Shown piece after piece: positions 16,746 to 29,956 of a DNA stretch of 37,009 bases. Numbering within the stretch: the stretch's first letter is position 1; each line of letters starts with the position of its first letter. The notes below the pieces were generated by a model. That model searched no databases. It saw only the letters and a program-made list of their open reading frames with translations, and was not told where the DNA came from. The stretch comes from Caldithrix sp. (GTDB lineage: Bacteria; Zhuqueibacterota; Zhuqueibacteria; Thermofontimicrobiales; Sulfurfontimicrobiaceae), in NCBI GenBank assembly GCA_020722815.1, contig DYKB01000002.1, forward strand, positions 234,154-271,162, given 5' to 3'. A program made the translations under genes and the position numbers.

Positions 16746-17140
16746 TACTATCATATACTTTTTTATAAATTTTCTTTAAATCACTCTTGTGACCCTCACC
16801 CAAAGAGCTGATTTTGTCCCACATCTCATTACTGGACACGGGCAGAGGATGTTAATTGAAATAGAGCGCCAAAAAGTGCCAATTTTTTGCCAGTCGCGCG
16901 TTTGAACTCATTTCCCTAACCTCCTTCTCTTGAGAAGCGAAGGGGGGAGAAACCAGTTTCTCCCCCTCTCTTTTTAAGAGAGGGGGCCGGGGGGTGAGTT
17001 CAAAAGGTGCCGGTTTCGTTCTCATTCTCCGTCATTTTACCATCTCCCCGTGTCCAGTAGAAGATGAGGGACACGATCAACCCAAAGAGAGAGGGTTATG
17101 GTGAGGGATCAGATCCGTCAAAATCAAAAAGTGTACAGTA
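16746..17140. repeat. Copy 2 of MITE-like element: nested palindrome
   Basis: The ends TACTATCATATACTTTTTTA (16746 on) and ATCAAAAAGTGTACAGTA (17123-17140) are inverted copies. Inside are nested inverted pairs: CCCTCACC 16793-16800 with GGTGAGGG 17100-17107; TACTGGACACGGG 16830-16842 with CCCGTGTCCAGTA 17047-17059; TTTGAACTCA 16901-16910 with TGAGTTCAAA 16995-17004. At the centre, hairpins 16943-16966 (GGGGGAGAAAC stem) and 16962-16986 (CCCCCTCTCTT stem) overlap and exclude each other. No open frame codes a transposase, so this looks like a non-autonomous element, perhaps a composite of insertions. Confidence 0.75.
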
Positions 17141-17256
17141 ACAAGTTCTGAAATCAAAAAGATGATTGATTTTAGATTAAATATTATCAAACCGGACGAT
17201 GTTCACTATCATTTGTTGAATGAATTTCAAAATCGGATGAAGTGAATACAAAATTA

Positions 17257-17285
17257 TTGACAATTTTTGATTTTTAGATTATCTT
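17257..17285 (+). promoter_or_regulatory. Promoter TTGACA-N17-TATCTT
   Basis: TTGACA (17257-17262) and TATCTT (17280-17285) have a 17-base gap. Transcription would start near 17292, about 115 bases before the unknown gene at 17407. A short CTTCAAG...CTTGAAG hairpin lies in the leader (about 17296-17318). Confidence 0.55.
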
Positions 17286-17406
17286 TAAATCTTCAAGGTT
17301 TTAAAATTCTTGAAGATTTTTTTTAATTTGCTTTCACTTTTCTATAATTATCAGCAGCGTATGCATCTGTCAATGAGAAGGATTGCTTTCAGGGAAATCA
17401 GCTTAT

Positions 17407-18645
17407 ATGGGAAAAAAGAAAAAAGCAAAATCACAGAAAAAGAAATCCATAAAGATTAAACCGAAGATACGAATCGCGCAGCGGCGGAATGAATATCTAC
17501 AGTCTATTGAGTCAATCGCCAGAGCAACCGATACATTGGCGGCTTATCGTTTGATTCCAAAAAGGGACCGAAATACGATCGCATTGATGCGCATTCGTCC
17601 ACTTCAGATTGAAGCAGAACCCGGACATAAAATTCTTCCGGGTTTGCTTACTGTCGCCAGAAAATATATTTCAAATGCTGCAAAGGATACCATTTTTGCG
17701 ACTTTGCCGGATGGAACCAATATTTCACTTCATGATTATATTACCATTGTCTTATCCTTTTATTCATTTCTGAAAATATATCTAGAAGATGAAAGCAGGG
17801 TCGTACCAGGAATAAAACAGGGTTTTGCACCGTTCATAAAATGGGTGGATTCGATACCGGATCCTGGTGATAAAATTCGGGAATTGGGAAATGATGTCTG
17901 TCTCCATTGTAACCGGATACATCGTTTCTATTTCTGGTTCAGAAATAACTCATTTATGAAAGAAACCTTCATGCCCTCGTTCGCTCTTGGCCTGTCGCTG
18001 AATCGAACTGATGCAGAAAAAATTGAAATTTATCTGGATGGCAAAAAACGTCCGGCTTATCGTGTCGGTTGGGCTTTTCCGGATGCTGGGGTTATTTGGG
18101 CGACTATCAAAGCGGGTAAATTGGGGATAAATACCCGTTTTTCTAACATGCCGTTAAATGTTTATATCCAATCTCATGCTTTAATGCGACTCATTGAACG
18201 AATTGATGCCGTGGGTGAATCGATTCCCCATTTTTTTCTATTTGACTCGCTGTTCGACTTACATACCACTCAGATGGAAGATGGTTCCACATTGATTGAG
18301 TATCGTCTTTTTAGTCAGAAAGTCGGTTATCTGGTTTTTGATATCGCAGAAAGTATGATTATTATTCGTACTTTTCTTTTCCTGACGAATAGTGGGACGC
18401 CGGAAGGAGAAAATTTAAAGAAAATTTCCGGATTAAAAATGATTGAATTGAAATATCTGGAGATTGATAAATTAAGTACCTTTATCTCAACCGATTTAAA
18501 AGATAATCCGAAATTAGTTGACATTTTTACGAAAGCCGGCTGTGGTTCATTATTTCAATTATCCAGCATTGGCCTGGCCTTTAAAGCAAAGGTACAACAA
18601 GCGCAAAAGATTGTTGATTATTTACGGCTGCATGAAGATTTTTGA
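17407..18645 (+). CDS. Uncharacterised 412-residue protein with lysine-rich N-terminus
   Basis: The ATG at 17407 is chosen over an in-frame TTG at 17383, whose ribosome site would directly touch the start codon. The N-terminus is strongly basic (GKKKKAKSQKKKSIKIKPK), with no signal peptide. The rest looks like a soluble globular protein, with segments IEAEPGHKILPGLL, VCLHCNRIHRFYFWF, GVIWATIKAGKLGIN, HALMRLIERIDAVGE and GYLVFDI. CLHC could bind metal, but only one such pair is seen. The basic tail could bind nucleic acid or an acidic surface. No family is recognised. It is transcribed alone between a MITE-like element and a hairpin region. Confidence 0.8.
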   Translation: MGKKKKAKSQKKKSIKIKPKIRIAQRRNEYLQSIESIARATDTLAAYRLIPKRDRNTIALMRIRPLQIEAEPGHKILPGLLTVARKYISNAAKDTIFATLPDGTNISLHDYITIVLSFYSFLKIYLEDESRVVPGIKQGFAPFIKWVDSIPDPGDKIRELGNDVCLHCNRIHRFYFWFRNNSFMKETFMPSFALGLSLNRTDAEKIEIYLDGKKRPAYRVGWAFPDAGVIWATIKAGKLGINTRFSNMPLNVYIQSHALMRLIERIDAVGESIPHFFLFDSLFDLHTTQMEDGSTLIEYRLFSQKVGYLVFDIAESMIIIRTFLFLTNSGTPEGENLKKISGLKMIELKYLEIDKLSTFISTDLKDNPKLVDIFTKAGCGSLFQLSSIGLAFKAKVQQAQKIVDYLRLHEDF

Positions 18646-19066
18646 TTATTCCTGAAATTCTAAAATGAATCTTTTTCAGTAATGATGGATCCTCTCTGTA
18701 TCTTCCGGTTTTTAAAAAGCGAAAATAGGGGAGAGAACCGAAGTTTCTCTCCCCTAAATTCTGTTTTTTGGATTTTGGGGGAGGCAGAAGGCGGTTCTAC
18801 ATTGATTTTGAACATCAAAAATTTCCATTGATAATTGATAATAGCATGGACTTTAATTGAAGATAACATTCGCTGATGTTAGAACATCGATTTCCTTACG
18901 GGATCTTTTATAGCCTTGCGGATCGTGTATTTTACATTCTCATTTTTCACCCCGCTTCGCGTTCTTCAAAATGACGATATCATAAATTACACACATTAAT
19001 TTGAAAAATTTACCTTACTTCCCGAACTAAATCAAAAATGGATCGTTTCAGAATAAATTCCAAAAA
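18646..19066. other. Non-coding stretch with a GC-rich hairpin
   Basis: TAGGGGAGAGAA (18726-18737) and TTCTCTCCCCTA (18745-18756) form a perfect 12-bp stem. The arms resemble the central hairpin of the element at 16943-16966. A T6 run follows after a few bases, so it may terminate the upstream gene. Nothing coding is visible, and no clear promoter for the exporter was found. Confidence 0.5.
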
Positions 19067-20386
19067 ATGATGTTATCATTACCTGATTATTCTAAATTAA
19101 AAATTGAACAAATGAACACGACACCTGAGAAGAATGCAGGTTTAAAACGGCTCCTGCGTGCATTTCGGTATCGGAATTATCGTCTTTTTTTTGCCGGACA
19201 GGGAATTTCGCTTATTGGAACGTGGATGCAAAATATTGCCATGGGGTGGCTGGTTTATCGGATGACAAACTCCGGCTTTTTGCTGGGATTAATCAGTTTT
19301 AGCCAGAGCATCCCGTCGTTTTTTCTGGGGCCGTTTGCGGGTGTGGTGGTGGATCGTCTCCATCGTCGTAATTTATTGATTATTTTACAGCTTTTATTAA
19401 TGGTTCAGGCCATGGTGTTGGGTATTCTGGTGATCGGAAACCATATCGGCGTGAGTTCACTGATAATTTTGAGCACTTTTTCAGGCATGGTGAATGCTTT
19501 CGACGCCCCGGCTCGGCAGTCATTTGTACTCGATTTGGTTGAACGCAAGGAAGACCTGGGTAATGCGATTGCGTTAAATTCATCGATGTTCAATGGCGCC
19601 CGGTTAATCGGACCATCGATAGCCGGTTTTCTAATCAAAGCCATTGGTGAAGGCTGGTGTTTTATCATTAACGGTATCAGTTTCCTCGCTGCGGTCGTTG
19701 CCCTGGTTTTCATGCATTTCAAGCAGCAAAATCCGAAAAATACACCAAACCATTTTTATGAAGAATTAAAGGAAGGTGTCAAATACTCCGTCGAATTTAC
19801 ACCGATTCGAACAATTCTCATTTATACCAGCATCGTCAGTTTTGTCGCCATGCCGTATGCCGTCCTTTTACCGATTTATGCGAAAGATGTCATTCAGGGC
19901 GGACCTGAAACATTGGGCTCTTTAATGGGTGCGATTGGCGTGGGAGCACTGGCGGGTGCATTTTTCCTGGCCTCGCGGCATAATATTAATGGTACCGGTC
20001 AGATTATCAGTCTGGGAGGCACCATTTTTAGCGTTGGCTTGCTTATTTTTTCTTTTTCACAGCATTTTTATCTCTCACTCATGTTACTACTCTTCTGTGG
20101 CTTTGGCATGATGACGCAAATGACCTCCAGTAACACCGTTTTACAATCCATTTCAGACGATGACAAACGCGGGCGTGTTATCAGCTTTTATACCATGTCT
20201 TTTTTGGCATTTTCTCCGTTTGGGAGTCTTCTGGCAGGGAGCCTGGCCGGCTATATCGGCGCGACCAAAACACTTTTTATCGGGGCGATTGTTTGTCTCG
20301 TGAACGTTATTTTATTCAGTAGAATTCTTTATCAACTTAAAAGCAAACCCTATCCAGTAAGTGTTCAACAAATTTTACATGGGTGA
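19067..20386 (+). CDS. MFS-family exporter (MFS_3 / EntS-like)
   Basis: This 439-residue inner-membrane protein has about 12 predicted membrane helices. The N-terminal RNYRLFFAGQGISLIGTWMQ is typical of the MFS_3 (EntS-like) exporters. Other family signs are VVVDRLHRRNLLI (the loop 2-3 motif), NAFDAPARQSFVLDLV, NAIALNSSMFNGARLIGPSIAG and DDKRGRVISFYTM. The first ATG (19067) and an internal one (19112) both lack a good ribosome site, so the start is uncertain; the conserved region begins after residue 25. Members export siderophores, drugs or other small molecules. The neighbours give no substrate, and it appears monocistronic. Confidence 0.85.
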   Translation: MMLSLPDYSKLKIEQMNTTPEKNAGLKRLLRAFRYRNYRLFFAGQGISLIGTWMQNIAMGWLVYRMTNSGFLLGLISFSQSIPSFFLGPFAGVVVDRLHRRNLLIILQLLLMVQAMVLGILVIGNHIGVSSLIILSTFSGMVNAFDAPARQSFVLDLVERKEDLGNAIALNSSMFNGARLIGPSIAGFLIKAIGEGWCFIINGISFLAAVVALVFMHFKQQNPKNTPNHFYEELKEGVKYSVEFTPIRTILIYTSIVSFVAMPYAVLLPIYAKDVIQGGPETLGSLMGAIGVGALAGAFFLASRHNINGTGQIISLGGTIFSVGLLIFSFSQHFYLSLMLLLFCGFGMMTQMTSSNTVLQSISDDDKRGRVISFYTMSFLAFSPFGSLLAGSLAGYIGATKTLFIGAIVCLVNVILFSRILYQLKSKPYPVSVQQILHG

Positions 20387-20899
20387 TAAGTATTTCCGAT
20401 AAACATGATGAGTAAAAGTTCAGCGGGGTAGAAGTACATCATTGCCTTGCATCACTGTTTCTGGCGCTTGTATGATTATTTTCGTTCAAATAATGGTTCA
20501 GGGTTCCGGGTTATGCGTTTTGTGCTTTTAGCCGGGAACGGTGAATCCGGAACCGTGAACCCGGTTATGATATCTGATGTCTGGATAATTACTTAAAACC
20601 AGTAGCTAAACGATTACCATGATAATTTTTCCTCCCATCACTTATTTTTAAGACGGGAATGACTGGATATTCTGGATGAACAGGAGCAAAGCCTTCAACC
20701 ATGTCCGTAAAATCTGCCTTATAAAATCTTCACTATTTCTATTTTATCCTTGATTAATTAAAAAAATTTAATTATTTTGATAGCCTTGCGTAACCGATCA
20801 CGCAGGTAATAAATCGTATACTTCTGAATAAATTAGCAGAATTTTTCTATTTTCAATTCATCTTTTCGTACATTATAAATTTTTCGAGAGGAGAAAAGG
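20387..20899. other. Non-coding stretch with inverted repeat and possible promoter
   Basis: GGTTCAGGGTTCCGGGTT (20495-20512) and AATCCGGAACCGTGAACC (20544-20561) are inverted with 16 of 18 matches, a dispersed-repeat type of sequence. TTGATT (20750-20755) N17 TATTTT (20773-20778) is a plausible promoter for the deacetylase-like gene. No coding sequence is supported. Confidence 0.5.
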
Positions 20900-21949
20900 A
20901 TGAAGACTCCAATGCACCGCACCGGTTATGTTTATGATCCGATATTTCAACAGCATAATCTGGCAAATCATCCTGAAAACGCCTCAAGATTGGAAAGCAT
21001 CCTGAAATATCTCGAGATCAATAAAATTCTCGCAGAAATCCATCCGATAAATTCCCGCATGGCAGCCACGGAAGAATTGTTGCTGGTTCATTCAGCGGAT
21101 TATCTTTCGGAAGTGAAGGCGAAATCCAGTCAAAGTGAATATCTCGATCCGGATACCTACACCACACCGGATAGTTACCTGGCTGCCGCGACAGCCGCCG
21201 GCAGTTTGATTGCCCTCGCAAATGCTGTTCTTTCCGGCGAAGTTCAAAATGGCATGGCGCTGCTACGTCCGCCAGGACATCATGCGCTTCCTCATCAGGG
21301 AATGGGATTTTGCATATATAATAATGAAGCGATTGCGGCAAAAGTCGCGTTGCAATGGCCCGGTATTGCAAGAATTGCCATTGTTGATTTCGATGTCCAT
21401 CATGGTAACGGGACGCAGACAGTCTTTGAAACCGATCCCAATGTGCTCTATATTTCCAGCCATTCCTATCCTTTCTATCCGGGGACTGGTAATATGAATG
21501 AAATTGGGTCCGGAGCTGGCACAGGCGCCACTGTTAACTTGCCATTATCAGAAAGAAGTGGCGATGCTATCTTTAAAAAAGTATATTCAGCAATCGTGCT
21601 TCCAATTATAAAGCGTTTCAAACCAGATTTTATTTTCATCAATGCCGGTTATGATGCCCACTTTAAAGATCCGTTGGGTAATTTGGGATTATCATTAGCC
21701 GGCTACACCTGGTTATGTCAATTCCTGGTTGACATCGCCGGCGAAGTCTGTCAGGGAAGGATTATCTTCTCGTTAAACGGGGGATATCATCTGGATGTTA
21801 TCAACGTTGCAGTCGCCAATACGATTAAAATTTTGCTCGGTCGATCGGATACGGTCGACCCGTTTGGCTCTTCACAATTCCCTGAGCCGGTGGAATCAAT
21901 CGATACGGATTATATTCCACGATTGAAGAAATTACATCATCTGGATTAA
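20900..21949 (+). CDS. Histone-deacetylase-family zinc deacetylase (AcuC/HDLP-like)
   Basis: This 349-residue arginase/deacetylase-fold enzyme should remove acetyl or similar acyl groups from amines. Features in order are NHPENASRL, the RPPGHHA catalytic His pair (H127, H128), the zinc ligands D165 and H167 in VDFDVHHGNGT, D252 in NAGYDAH and the catalytic-Tyr loop LNGGYHLD. All key residues are present and the length is normal. It lacks a signal peptide, so it is cytoplasmic. GAGAGGAG precedes the ATG. Only 48 bases separate it from the GH2 gene, so the two are probably co-transcribed. Possible substrates are acetylated lysine, polyamines or acetoin-pathway proteins. The spermidine-synthase-like gene in the same unit makes polyamines tempting, but that is inference. 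Confidence 0.88.
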   Translation: MKTPMHRTGYVYDPIFQQHNLANHPENASRLESILKYLEINKILAEIHPINSRMAATEELLLVHSADYLSEVKAKSSQSEYLDPDTYTTPDSYLAAATAAGSLIALANAVLSGEVQNGMALLRPPGHHALPHQGMGFCIYNNEAIAAKVALQWPGIARIAIVDFDVHHGNGTQTVFETDPNVLYISSHSYPFYPGTGNMNEIGSGAGTGATVNLPLSERSGDAIFKKVYSAIVLPIIKRFKPDFIFINAGYDAHFKDPLGNLGLSLAGYTWLCQFLVDIAGEVCQGRIIFSLNGGYHLDVINVAVANTIKILLGRSDTVDPFGSSQFPEPVESIDTDYIPRLKKLHHLD

Positions 21950-25789
<3,840 letters not shown>

Positions 25790-25815
25790 TTCAATTACAA
25801 AAGGCAGAAATATTT

Positions 25816-28791
25816 ATGAACCTCAAGCGATACCTGAATCCGATTCTTCTCTTCTTCTTTCTCATTGCTGGTTTAACCGGACTGATTTACGAACTGCTCT
25901 GGATGCGTTTGCTGACAAATGTCATTGGCAATGCCCCATTTACTGTTAGTATCATTCTCACCATCGTCATGGGTGGTATAGCGCTGGGAAGTTATTGGGC
26001 CGGCAAAAAGCTGACCATAAAAACCGAACCCGGACGACTGGTTCAGTATTTTGGAATAATTCAACTCATTATCGGCATCTATTCACTCCTGTTGCCTTTT
26101 ATCATCAGGATTGCTACACCTCTTTTCGCAGTATTTTATCATCTCTTGTTGGCCCATTTCTGGCTGTATCATCTCTTAACGTTTGTTCTATGCACATTCC
26201 TGCTCCTGATACCAGCCGTTTTTATGGGAGCATCGCTACCGATACTGAGTCAAATTTACATTACCCGGGTGGAAAATAGTTCCAGCCGGCTGGGACTTCT
26301 TTATGGCTTAAATACCATTGGCGCCGTGATTGGTTCAGTTGCCGGTGGATTCTGGTTAATTCAGTGGACCGGTGTTTGGGGGACATTGCTCACTGCTTTT
26401 GTGATGAACACCATCATCGGCGCTTCAAGTATTGCTTTAAGCCTTTTACTATTATCCCCAAAATCGAAAACGACGGTTGAAACTTTCCCCGCCGATGAAA
26501 CTGAAGTGAGTCAAGGTACCAATAAAATCACAAAAATAGTTCTGGTCATTTTCGCCATTTCGGGATTTTGTGCGATGGCGTATCAGGTTATCTGGACCCG
26601 GCTTCTGAGTCTCATCATTGGCCCGACTACTTATGCCTTTACAATTGTCGTGACCACTTTTATCGCCGGACTGGCCATTGGTGCTTTGATCTGGGGGCGA
26701 ATTGGTAATCGCAGCCAGAAACCATTCGTCTGGTTGATTGGAACCCAATTAGGCGCCGCTATTTCCGCGCTCCTCATTAGCCAGGTTTTGGGAAATAGTC
26801 AAATTTTCTTTTCAAAACTCATTCAAACATTGGGCGATTCGTTTGGGACGTTGATGGTGATGAAGTCCGTTTTCCTGTTTCTTTTTATTTTTGTCCCCAC
26901 TTTCCTTTTTGGTGCTGCATTTCCACTAATCGGAAAAATTATTGTTTCTTCATCAGAAAAGGTTGGACAGAAAATCGGAACGGCCTATTCCCTTAATACA
27001 ATCGGGGCGGTGGCAGGTGCTTTGGCGGCGGGATTTTTATTGATTCCGCTGTTTGGTAAAGAAGGCAGCATTCGATTTTTAGCGATTATCCAACTGATTT
27101 TTGCTGGCGGTATGTCCTTATTTTTATTGAAAGAAATGCCGGCGCCGAAACGAAAACTTTTATGGTATGGTATTCCGGTGATTTTAGGGCTGGCGCTGGT
27201 CATCTTCTTTCCCACTTGGAATCGAAAAATGCTGGCAATAGGAAAATACCATCGGCTGGCACAATTTAACTTTAAGGCAATAAACTGGTTCGATGCTTTA
27301 TTCGGGGATGCTGCCCAATATAATCTGGATAAAGCCGCAGAATTGGTCTATTTTGGTGATGGGGTGGGGGGATTTACCAGCGTTTTAAAAAGCCAGGATC
27401 CGATTGGAAATTCCTTTTTTTCGCTCCATAATAGTGGCCAGCCGGAAGCGTCCAATCAGCCAGGCGATATGAGTATCCAGACATTATTGGCCCATTTTCC
27501 CATGCTCTTTCATCCGGAGGCTCAAAAAGTGATGGTACTGGGTCTGGCCAGTGGTATAACTGCCGGTGAAGTATCACTTTATCCAATCGAAAAAGTCGAT
27601 ATTGTTGAAATGAATCAACAAACCATCGCTGCCAGTGAATTTTTCAAGCCATGGAACAATGAAATTCTCGCCAATCCGAAAGCGCGGGTCATTATTCAGG
27701 ATGCGCGTGCGCATTTGGCGCTGACCAGCGAGAAGTATGACGTCATTATTTCCGAGCCTTCCAGCCACTGGATTGCCGGCATGGCGGGTTTATATACAAA
27801 GGATTTTTTTGCCAATGTTAAAGATAAACTTGATTCAAATGGTATTTTTACGCAATGGTTATACGCCTATCAAATTGATTGGCCAACCTTTTCAATGATT
27901 GGACGAACTTTTGCCGAAATTTTCCCAAACAGCCTGTTGATTACGACCGGCCTTCGCGGCGATTATTTACTGGTTGGATTTAAAGATAAAAAGCTTTTAA
28001 GTCCGGAAATTACAGCGAAAAATTGGCAATATGCGAAGCAATCGCGAATTATTAAAATCCCCAATCATCGCGTCTTTTATCATCTCTTCATTAATGAAAA
28101 TCTGCCCTGGCTTTTTGGAAACGGAAATATCAATAGCGATAATTTGCCTTTACTTGAATACGCGGCTCCCCGACTGGTACAGGTTTATGATCCGGAAATT
28201 AGTAAAAATATGCAGGAAAAGAACTGGCTTGAATTTGATTCAAAACAGATTATTAGCGAGTTGACCGCTAATATCGATACGCGAATGGATTTAATTGAAT
28301 ATTTGCTCCAATTCGATAAATCATTTAAAGGATTACTTCAAATTGCCGAACTCTCCGATGTCCAGAAGGAACGTTATACTAAAATGCTCGAGGCCCACGC
28401 CCAAAAGCATCTGATGTATGACTACTCGTTTATCGACGATGAGCAGATACAAAAACAGGTGATCTATGCTCAGGTTGTCAAAGTACAGGAACAATTGCCG
28501 ACTTTTTCGGATAAGGTTTGGGCGAATTATCATCTGGGTAATTTATATGATTTGATGAACATTAAAGGGGCGGCGGCGGCCTATTTTCAGGAAGTTTTGA
28601 AAATCGATCCGAATCATGTTGAATCGCTCAATAATCTAGGTTCGATACTGGAAGATTTGGGGAAAACTGAATCCGCGATTAAATATTATCAGGCCGCCCT
28701 AACAGTAAATCCGAATTTTGAAATTGCAGCCAAGAATCTGGAGGCTTTGCAAAAAAAATTGGGAGCGCCCATAAGTGAGAAGCAGGAGTAG
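25816..28791 (+). CDS. Fused multi-pass membrane / spermidine-synthase-like / TPR protein
   Basis: This 991-residue protein has three parts. Residues about 7-480 hold some 14 hydrophobic segments in two similar halves, each opening with a GLIYELLW/CAMAYQVIWTRLL-type motif and holding a YGLNTIGAVIGS/YSLNTIGAVAGA motif. Residues about 490-770 are SpeE-like Rossmann, with VMVLGLASGITAGEVSLYP, KVDIVEMNQ and IIQDARAHLALT...YDVIISEPS. Two TPRs (about 905-975) end the chain. Such fused 'MFS/spermidine synthase' proteins are common but poorly characterised. The glycine-rich SAM loop reads GLASGITAG, not the GGGDG of true SpeE, so aminopropyltransferase activity is doubtful. It follows the GH2 gene by 26 bases, with a modest AAGG ribosome site. 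Confidence 0.82.
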   Translation: MNLKRYLNPILLFFFLIAGLTGLIYELLWMRLLTNVIGNAPFTVSIILTIVMGGIALGSYWAGKKLTIKTEPGRLVQYFGIIQLIIGIYSLLLPFIIRIATPLFAVFYHLLLAHFWLYHLLTFVLCTFLLLIPAVFMGASLPILSQIYITRVENSSSRLGLLYGLNTIGAVIGSVAGGFWLIQWTGVWGTLLTAFVMNTIIGASSIALSLLLLSPKSKTTVETFPADETEVSQGTNKITKIVLVIFAISGFCAMAYQVIWTRLLSLIIGPTTYAFTIVVTTFIAGLAIGALIWGRIGNRSQKPFVWLIGTQLGAAISALLISQVLGNSQIFFSKLIQTLGDSFGTLMVMKSVFLFLFIFVPTFLFGAAFPLIGKIIVSSSEKVGQKIGTAYSLNTIGAVAGALAAGFLLIPLFGKEGSIRFLAIIQLIFAGGMSLFLLKEMPAPKRKLLWYGIPVILGLALVIFFPTWNRKMLAIGKYHRLAQFNFKAINWFDALFGDAAQYNLDKAAELVYFGDGVGGFTSVLKSQDPIGNSFFSLHNSGQPEASNQPGDMSIQTLLAHFPMLFHPEAQKVMVLGLASGITAGEVSLYPIEKVDIVEMNQQTIAASEFFKPWNNEILANPKARVIIQDARAHLALTSEKYDVIISEPSSHWIAGMAGLYTKDFFANVKDKLDSNGIFTQWLYAYQIDWPTFSMIGRTFAEIFPNSLLITTGLRGDYLLVGFKDKKLLSPEITAKNWQYAKQSRIIKIPNHRVFYHLFINENLPWLFGNGNINSDNLPLLEYAAPRLVQVYDPEISKNMQEKNWLEFDSKQIISELTANIDTRMDLIEYLLQFDKSFKGLLQIAELSDVQKERYTKMLEAHAQKHLMYDYSFIDDEQIQKQVIYAQVVKVQEQLPTFSDKVWANYHLGNLYDLMNIKGAAAAYFQEVLKIDPNHVESLNNLGSILEDLGKTESAIKYYQAALTVNPNFEIAAKNLEALQKKLGAPISEKQE

Positions 28792-28911
28792 CACGGAAAA
28801 TAACTGGTATGGCGTTTGGTGTGAAGTGCATCGCGTGAAATAAAATCATTTAAAAGTAGCGAGTGAATTTTATTATTCTGCCATTTACGATTTGCAAATT
28901 CTGGAGGAATC

Positions 28912-29802
28912 ATGAAAATACTGACTTTTCTTTCTATGATGAACATGATGTTAAGTTTAAATTTGACAGCGCAGGAAAAATTGGAAATTCCACTTTGGCC
29001 GAATGGCGCCCCAACGAATGCCGGCGAAACCGTCGATCCGGTGCCGACATTAACAATTTATCAGGCGCCAGGGGACAAACCAACCGATACGGCTGTCCTA
29101 ATCTGTCCGGGTGGCGGCTACCAACATCTGGCTATGGATCATGAGGGACATCAAATAGCCCAATGGCTCAATTCAATGGGCATTTCGGCATTTATTCTCA
29201 AATATCGCATTGGCACCTGGGAAGGCAAAAAAAATAATCACCCCATTCCTTTATTGGATGCGCAACGAGGGATTCGAACCATACGGGCACGGGCAAATGA
29301 ATGGAAAATTAATCCCGAAAGAATCGGCATACTTGGCTTTTCCGCCGGCGGCCATCTGGCTTCAACGGTGGGAACGCATTTCGACAGCGGTCAACCGGAT
29401 TCACCGGATAAAATCGAACGCGTCAGTTCCCGCCCTAATTTTATGGTGTTAATCTACCCGGTTATTTCATTAAAAACAAAATACGTTCATCGGGGTTCGC
29501 GAAAGGCATTGCTCGGTGAAAATGCGGATATGACGCTGGTGGAAAATCTTTCCAATGAAACACAGGTCACCAGCATGACCCCGCCGGCATTTCTCATTCA
29601 TACCAGTGAAGATACGGCTGTTCCGTCAGAAAATAGCATTCTGTTTTATCTGGCACTGCACGAAGCCGGCGTTCCTGCTGAAATGCATATTTATGCGCGC
29701 GGCAAGCATGGTTTTGGTCTGGCACCGAATGATCCGGTTCTTTCGACCTGGCCGGAACATTGTAAACGCTGGTTACAGGTTCAGGGATTTCTGCCTAAAT
29801 AA
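28912..29802 (+). CDS. Exported alpha/beta-hydrolase, acetyl-hemicellulose esterase
   Basis: This 296-residue enzyme of the BD-FAE/acetyl-xylan-esterase group is expected to remove acetyl groups from hemicellulose. A signal peptide ends at LNLTAQ (about residue 21). The oxyanion motif is CPGGGY, the nucleophile S144 in GFSAGGH, the acid D234 in TSEDTAVP and the catalytic H266 in GKHGFG, so the triad is complete. TGGAGGAATC precedes the ATG. It lies between the beta-galactosidase cluster and the symporter, before GH130 and alpha-galactosidase. An acetylmannan role fits this context. Acetylxylan or other esters are alternatives. Confidence 0.88.
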   Translation: MKILTFLSMMNMMLSLNLTAQEKLEIPLWPNGAPTNAGETVDPVPTLTIYQAPGDKPTDTAVLICPGGGYQHLAMDHEGHQIAQWLNSMGISAFILKYRIGTWEGKKNNHPIPLLDAQRGIRTIRARANEWKINPERIGILGFSAGGHLASTVGTHFDSGQPDSPDKIERVSSRPNFMVLIYPVISLKTKYVHRGSRKALLGENADMTLVENLSNETQVTSMTPPAFLIHTSEDTAVPSENSILFYLALHEAGVPAEMHIYARGKHGFGLAPNDPVLSTWPEHCKRWLQVQGFLPK

Positions 29803-29956
29803 TGAAATACGATCAGAAACTCTTTTACGACAATAATAAAACGGGCACAAGTTGTTGATCTGAATGATGAATTTCGTCATTAATCTGAATTTTGATTCTT
29901 GAATACTAAACGCATCTTGCCGCCAACTGATAACCTAACTTATTTTGAGGGGTAAA

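Noticed and set aside
25816..28791. Genuine spermidine synthase
   Set aside because: The SAM loop is altered and the domain is fused to a large membrane region and TPRs, so a true aminopropyltransferase is not supported.
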